DNA from: Rhodococcus sp. IITR03
GTDB taxonomy: Bacteria; Actinomycetota; Actinomycetes; Mycobacteriales; Mycobacteriaceae
Assembly: GCA_001017865.1 (NCBI GenBank)
Contig: LATQ01000285.1
Location: 1 to 20,567, forward strand
DNA: 20,567 nucleotides
Reading direction: 5' to 3'
Shown: piece after piece, positions 18,590 through 20,567 of the stretch
How positions within the stretch are numbered: the first letter of the stretch is position 1
How the letters are laid out: every line of letters starts with the position of its first letter
Translations under genes and position numbers: made by a program
The notes under the pieces: generated by a model
Seen by the model: the letters and a program-made list of their open reading frames with translations, nothing else
What the model was told of the DNA's origin: nothing
Database searches by the model: none

Positions 18590-19638
18590 CCGCCACACTC
18601 GAGACCATCGACACCGGCATCGACGACCTCGCCGCGAGCCGGATACGACGGGGACGCCGACGCCGTCTCGTCATCGCCGTGCTTGCGACCCTCGTGGTCG
18701 CGGCCTTCGTGGCGAGCCTGATGTTCGGCCGGACCTTCTACCCGCCCGCGGACGTGCTGCGCGTCGTCCTCGGACAGGACGTGGCCGGCGCGAACTTCAC
18801 GGTCGGCCGCCTCCGGCTTCCTCGCGCGGTCCTCGCGGTGGTCGCCGGCATCTGCTTCGGCCTCGGCGGCATCACCTTTCAGACGATGCTGCGCAACCCG
18901 CTCGCAAGCCCCGACATCATCGGCATCAGCTCCGGCGCGAGTGCCGCAGCGGCCTTCGCCATCATCGTGCTCGGACTCGGTGGCACCGGGGTGTCGGTCT
19001 TCGCGATCGTCGCCGGTCTCGCCGTGGCTCTCCTGATCTACGGACTGTCCTATCGCGGCGGGGTGGCGGGCACGCGCCTGATCCTCATCGGCATCGGTAT
19101 CGCTGCCATGCTCGACAGCGTCACGTCCTATCTCCTGAGCACCGCGGCGACGTGGGACCTGCAGGAGACGATGCGCTGGCTCACCGGCAGCCTCAACGGT
19201 GCGACCTGGGGGGCGACGGTGCCCGTGATCGTCGCCCTCCTGGTGCTGGGACCGGTGCTGCTCGTGCAGACCCGCAACCTGTCGATGGTCCAGCTCGGCG
19301 ACGATGCCGCGCAGGCACTCGGCGTGCGGGTCGAACGCACACGCGTGTTCGCGATCGTCTCGGCGGTCGGGCTCATCGCGTTCGCGACCGCCGCGGCCGG
19401 ACCCATCGCATTCGTCGCTTTCCTGTCCGGCCCGATCGCCGCGCGGATCGTGGGACGGGGCACGTCGTTGTTCGTCCCGGCGGCACTCGTCGGGGCGCTG
19501 CTCGTGCTGGTCGCAGATTTCGTCGGCCAGTACGCCTTCGGCACGCGCTACCCGGTGGGCGTGGTGACGGGTGCGCTCGGCGCGCCCTATCTCGTCTACC
19601 TCATCATTCGCTCCAACCGCGCGGGAGGCTCGCTGTGA
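18586..19638 (+). CDS. FecCD-family iron-siderophore permease 2
   Basis: An intact 350-residue partner of the upstream permease, forming the heterodimeric membrane channel. Blocks include RLPRAVLAVVAGICFGLGG, TMLRNPLASPDIIGISSGAS and GPIAFVAFLSGPIAARIVG. A basic N-terminal tail (RIRRGRRRR) precedes the first helix. GTG 18586 overlaps the preceding TGA (18587-18589). Confidence 0.94.
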   Translation: MTATLETIDTGIDDLAASRIRRGRRRRLVIAVLATLVVAAFVASLMFGRTFYPPADVLRVVLGQDVAGANFTVGRLRLPRAVLAVVAGICFGLGGITFQTMLRNPLASPDIIGISSGASAAAAFAIIVLGLGGTGVSVFAIVAGLAVALLIYGLSYRGGVAGTRLILIGIGIAAMLDSVTSYLLSTAATWDLQETMRWLTGSLNGATWGATVPVIVALLVLGPVLLVQTRNLSMVQLGDDAAQALGVRVERTRVFAIVSAVGLIAFATAAAGPIAFVAFLSGPIAARIVGRGTSLFVPAALVGALLVLVADFVGQYAFGTRYPVGVVTGALGAPYLVYLIIRSNRAGGSL

Positions 19639-20434
19639 CCGCAACGCACACCCTGATCGCCGAGAATCTCGAACTCGGCTACGGCAACCGCACCGTCGTA
19701 GAGAACCTCGACCTGCAGGTGCCGCCGGGGCGCATCACGTGCATCGTCGGCGCCAATGCGTGCGGGAAATCGACGCTGCTGCGGTCGATGTCGCGGTTGC
19801 TGTCGCCGCGCGGCGGGCACGTCCTGCTCGACGGCAAGGACGTCCACCGCCTGCCCGCCAAGAAGCTCGCCCGCACCCTCGGTCTGTTGCCGCAGTCGCC
19901 GATCGCACCCGAGGCATCGTCGTCGCTGACCTCGTGGGTCGTGGCCGGCATCCGCACCAGCGGGTGCTCTCGCGTTGGAGCCGGGAGGACGACGCGGCGG
20001 TCGCCGATGCGCTCGCCGCTACCCACACCACCGAACTCGCCGAGCGTTCCGTGGACGAACTGTCGGGCGGGCAGCGGCAGCGTGTGTGGATCGCGATGGT
20101 GCTGGCGCAACAGACCGACCTTCTGTTGCTCGACGAACCCACCACCTTCCTCGACGTGAGCCACCAGGTGGAGGTGCTCGACCTGCTCACCGACCTCAAC
20201 CGCGATCGCGGCACGACGATCGTGATGGTCCTGCACGACCTCAACCTCGCCGCGCGGTACGCCGACCACCTCGTCGCGATGGCCGACGGCAGCATCTATT
20301 CCTCGGGGGACCCCTCCGATGTGCTCACCGGGGAGACGGTGAAGGCGGTCTTCGGTCTGGACAGTCGCGTGATCTCCGATCCGGTCTCCGGCAAGCCGCT
20401 CGTCCTGCCCGTGGGTCGGCACCACATCATGTGA
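19635..20434 (+). CDS. FecE-like iron-siderophore ABC transporter ATPase, frameshifted
   Basis: About 267 residues, the ATP-binding subunit of the importer. Walker A is GANACGKST, the Q-loop is LLPQSP, the signature is LSGGQRQR, Walker B is LLLLDEP, and the switch His is in MVLHDLNLAARYADH, all in order and spaced normally. One break at about 19913 (GG read as G) lies between the Q-loop and the signature; repair gives IAPEGIVVADLVGRGRHPHQ, the standard FecE/FepC helical-domain sequence. GTG 19635 overlaps the permease stop (19636-19638). It is the last gene of the four-gene operon. Confidence 0.93.
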
Positions 20435-20439
20435 TCGTC

Positions 20440-20468
20440 CATCCGCTACAGCAATGGTCATCCGCTAC
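20440..20468. repeat. 10-bp direct repeat CATCCGCTAC
   Basis: CATCCGCTAC occurs at 20440-20449 and again at 20459-20468, 19 bp apart centre to centre (about two helical turns), in the gap after the ATPase gene. It might be a tandem protein-binding site or a chance repeat. Confidence 0.35.
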
Positions 20469-20480
20469 GGAAATTCGTTG

Positions 20481-20513
20481 GTTGTCAGGATGGTCGTGAG
20501 ACATCCTGACAAC
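20481..20513. promoter_or_regulatory. 12-bp inverted repeat, candidate operator or terminator
   Basis: GTTGTCAGGATG (20481-20492) pairs perfectly with CATCCTGACAAC (20502-20513) across 9 nt. It lies 23 bp before the next start codon and 47 bp after the ATPase stop. Its closeness to the downstream gene favours an operator; termination of the iron operon is the alternative. Confidence 0.55.
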
Positions 20514-20535
20514 AACGCGGGGATCGGAGTAACAG

Positions 20536-20567
20536 ATGTCCGACCTCATCACCCTCCCCGTAGGACG
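20536..20567 (+). CDS. Start of a further gene, truncated by the window
   Basis: ATG 20536 follows GGAG with a 6-nt spacing and opens MSDLITLPVGR before the window ends. Too little is present to identify the product. The palindrome at 20481-20513 probably controls it. Confidence 0.5.
   Translation, partial: MSDLITLPVG

Overview
The window is high-GC actinobacterial chromosome. GTG starts, GTGA stop/start overlaps, an IdeR/DtxR-type iron box, a rifamycin phosphotransferase and an MreB next to SEDS/PBP genes all suggest Rhodococcus or a close Nocardiaceae relative. The genus is an inference; no rRNA or other marker gene is present.

Layout from left to right. (1) At 1-2147 (+) is the 3' part of a SEDS (FtsW/RodA) polymerase that runs without a stop into a class B penicillin-binding protein. 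It converges on mreB at 2152-3138 (-). (2) At 3423-4226 (+) is an NmrA-like NAD(P)-binding protein, convergent with a winged-helix regulator (4230-4795, -). A small conserved gene (4878-~5257, +) follows. (3) A FadR-type GntR regulator (5247-5911, -) diverges from a CynX-like MFS transporter (5923-7143). Next come an MHS-type MFS transporter (7324-8687) and a two-domain sulfurtransferase (8788-9663), each followed by a strong hairpin. (4) An NAD-salvage pair, pnuC-nadR, occupies 9785-11467. (5) rph, a rifamycin-inactivating phosphotransferase, occupies 11582-14095. (6) An AraC-family gene starts at 14154. It is split by a complete IS256-family element (14515-15940) with an 8-bp target duplication, and its C-terminal half resumes at 15949-16372. 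(7) An iron-siderophore ABC importer (lipoprotein, two FecCD permeases, FecE-like ATPase; 16513-20434) sits behind a promoter overlapped by an IdeR/DtxR-type box. A further gene begins at 20536.

The most important caveat is sequence quality. About 26 reading-frame breaks are scattered over nearly all genes, including the transposase. Most are explained by loss of one G or C from a short run, and a few by a gained base. Restoring the base rebuilds conserved family motifs every time I could check. I therefore read these genes as probably intact in the organism and give coordinates spanning the breaks. The IS insertion in the AraC gene is different: it is a real disruption.

The biology worth following up is the SEDS-PBP fusion beside mreB, the IS-disrupted AraC regulator in front of an iron-uptake operon, rph with no recognisable rifamycin-associated element, the pnuC-nadR unit with an atypical P-loop, and several clean palindromes that look like operators.
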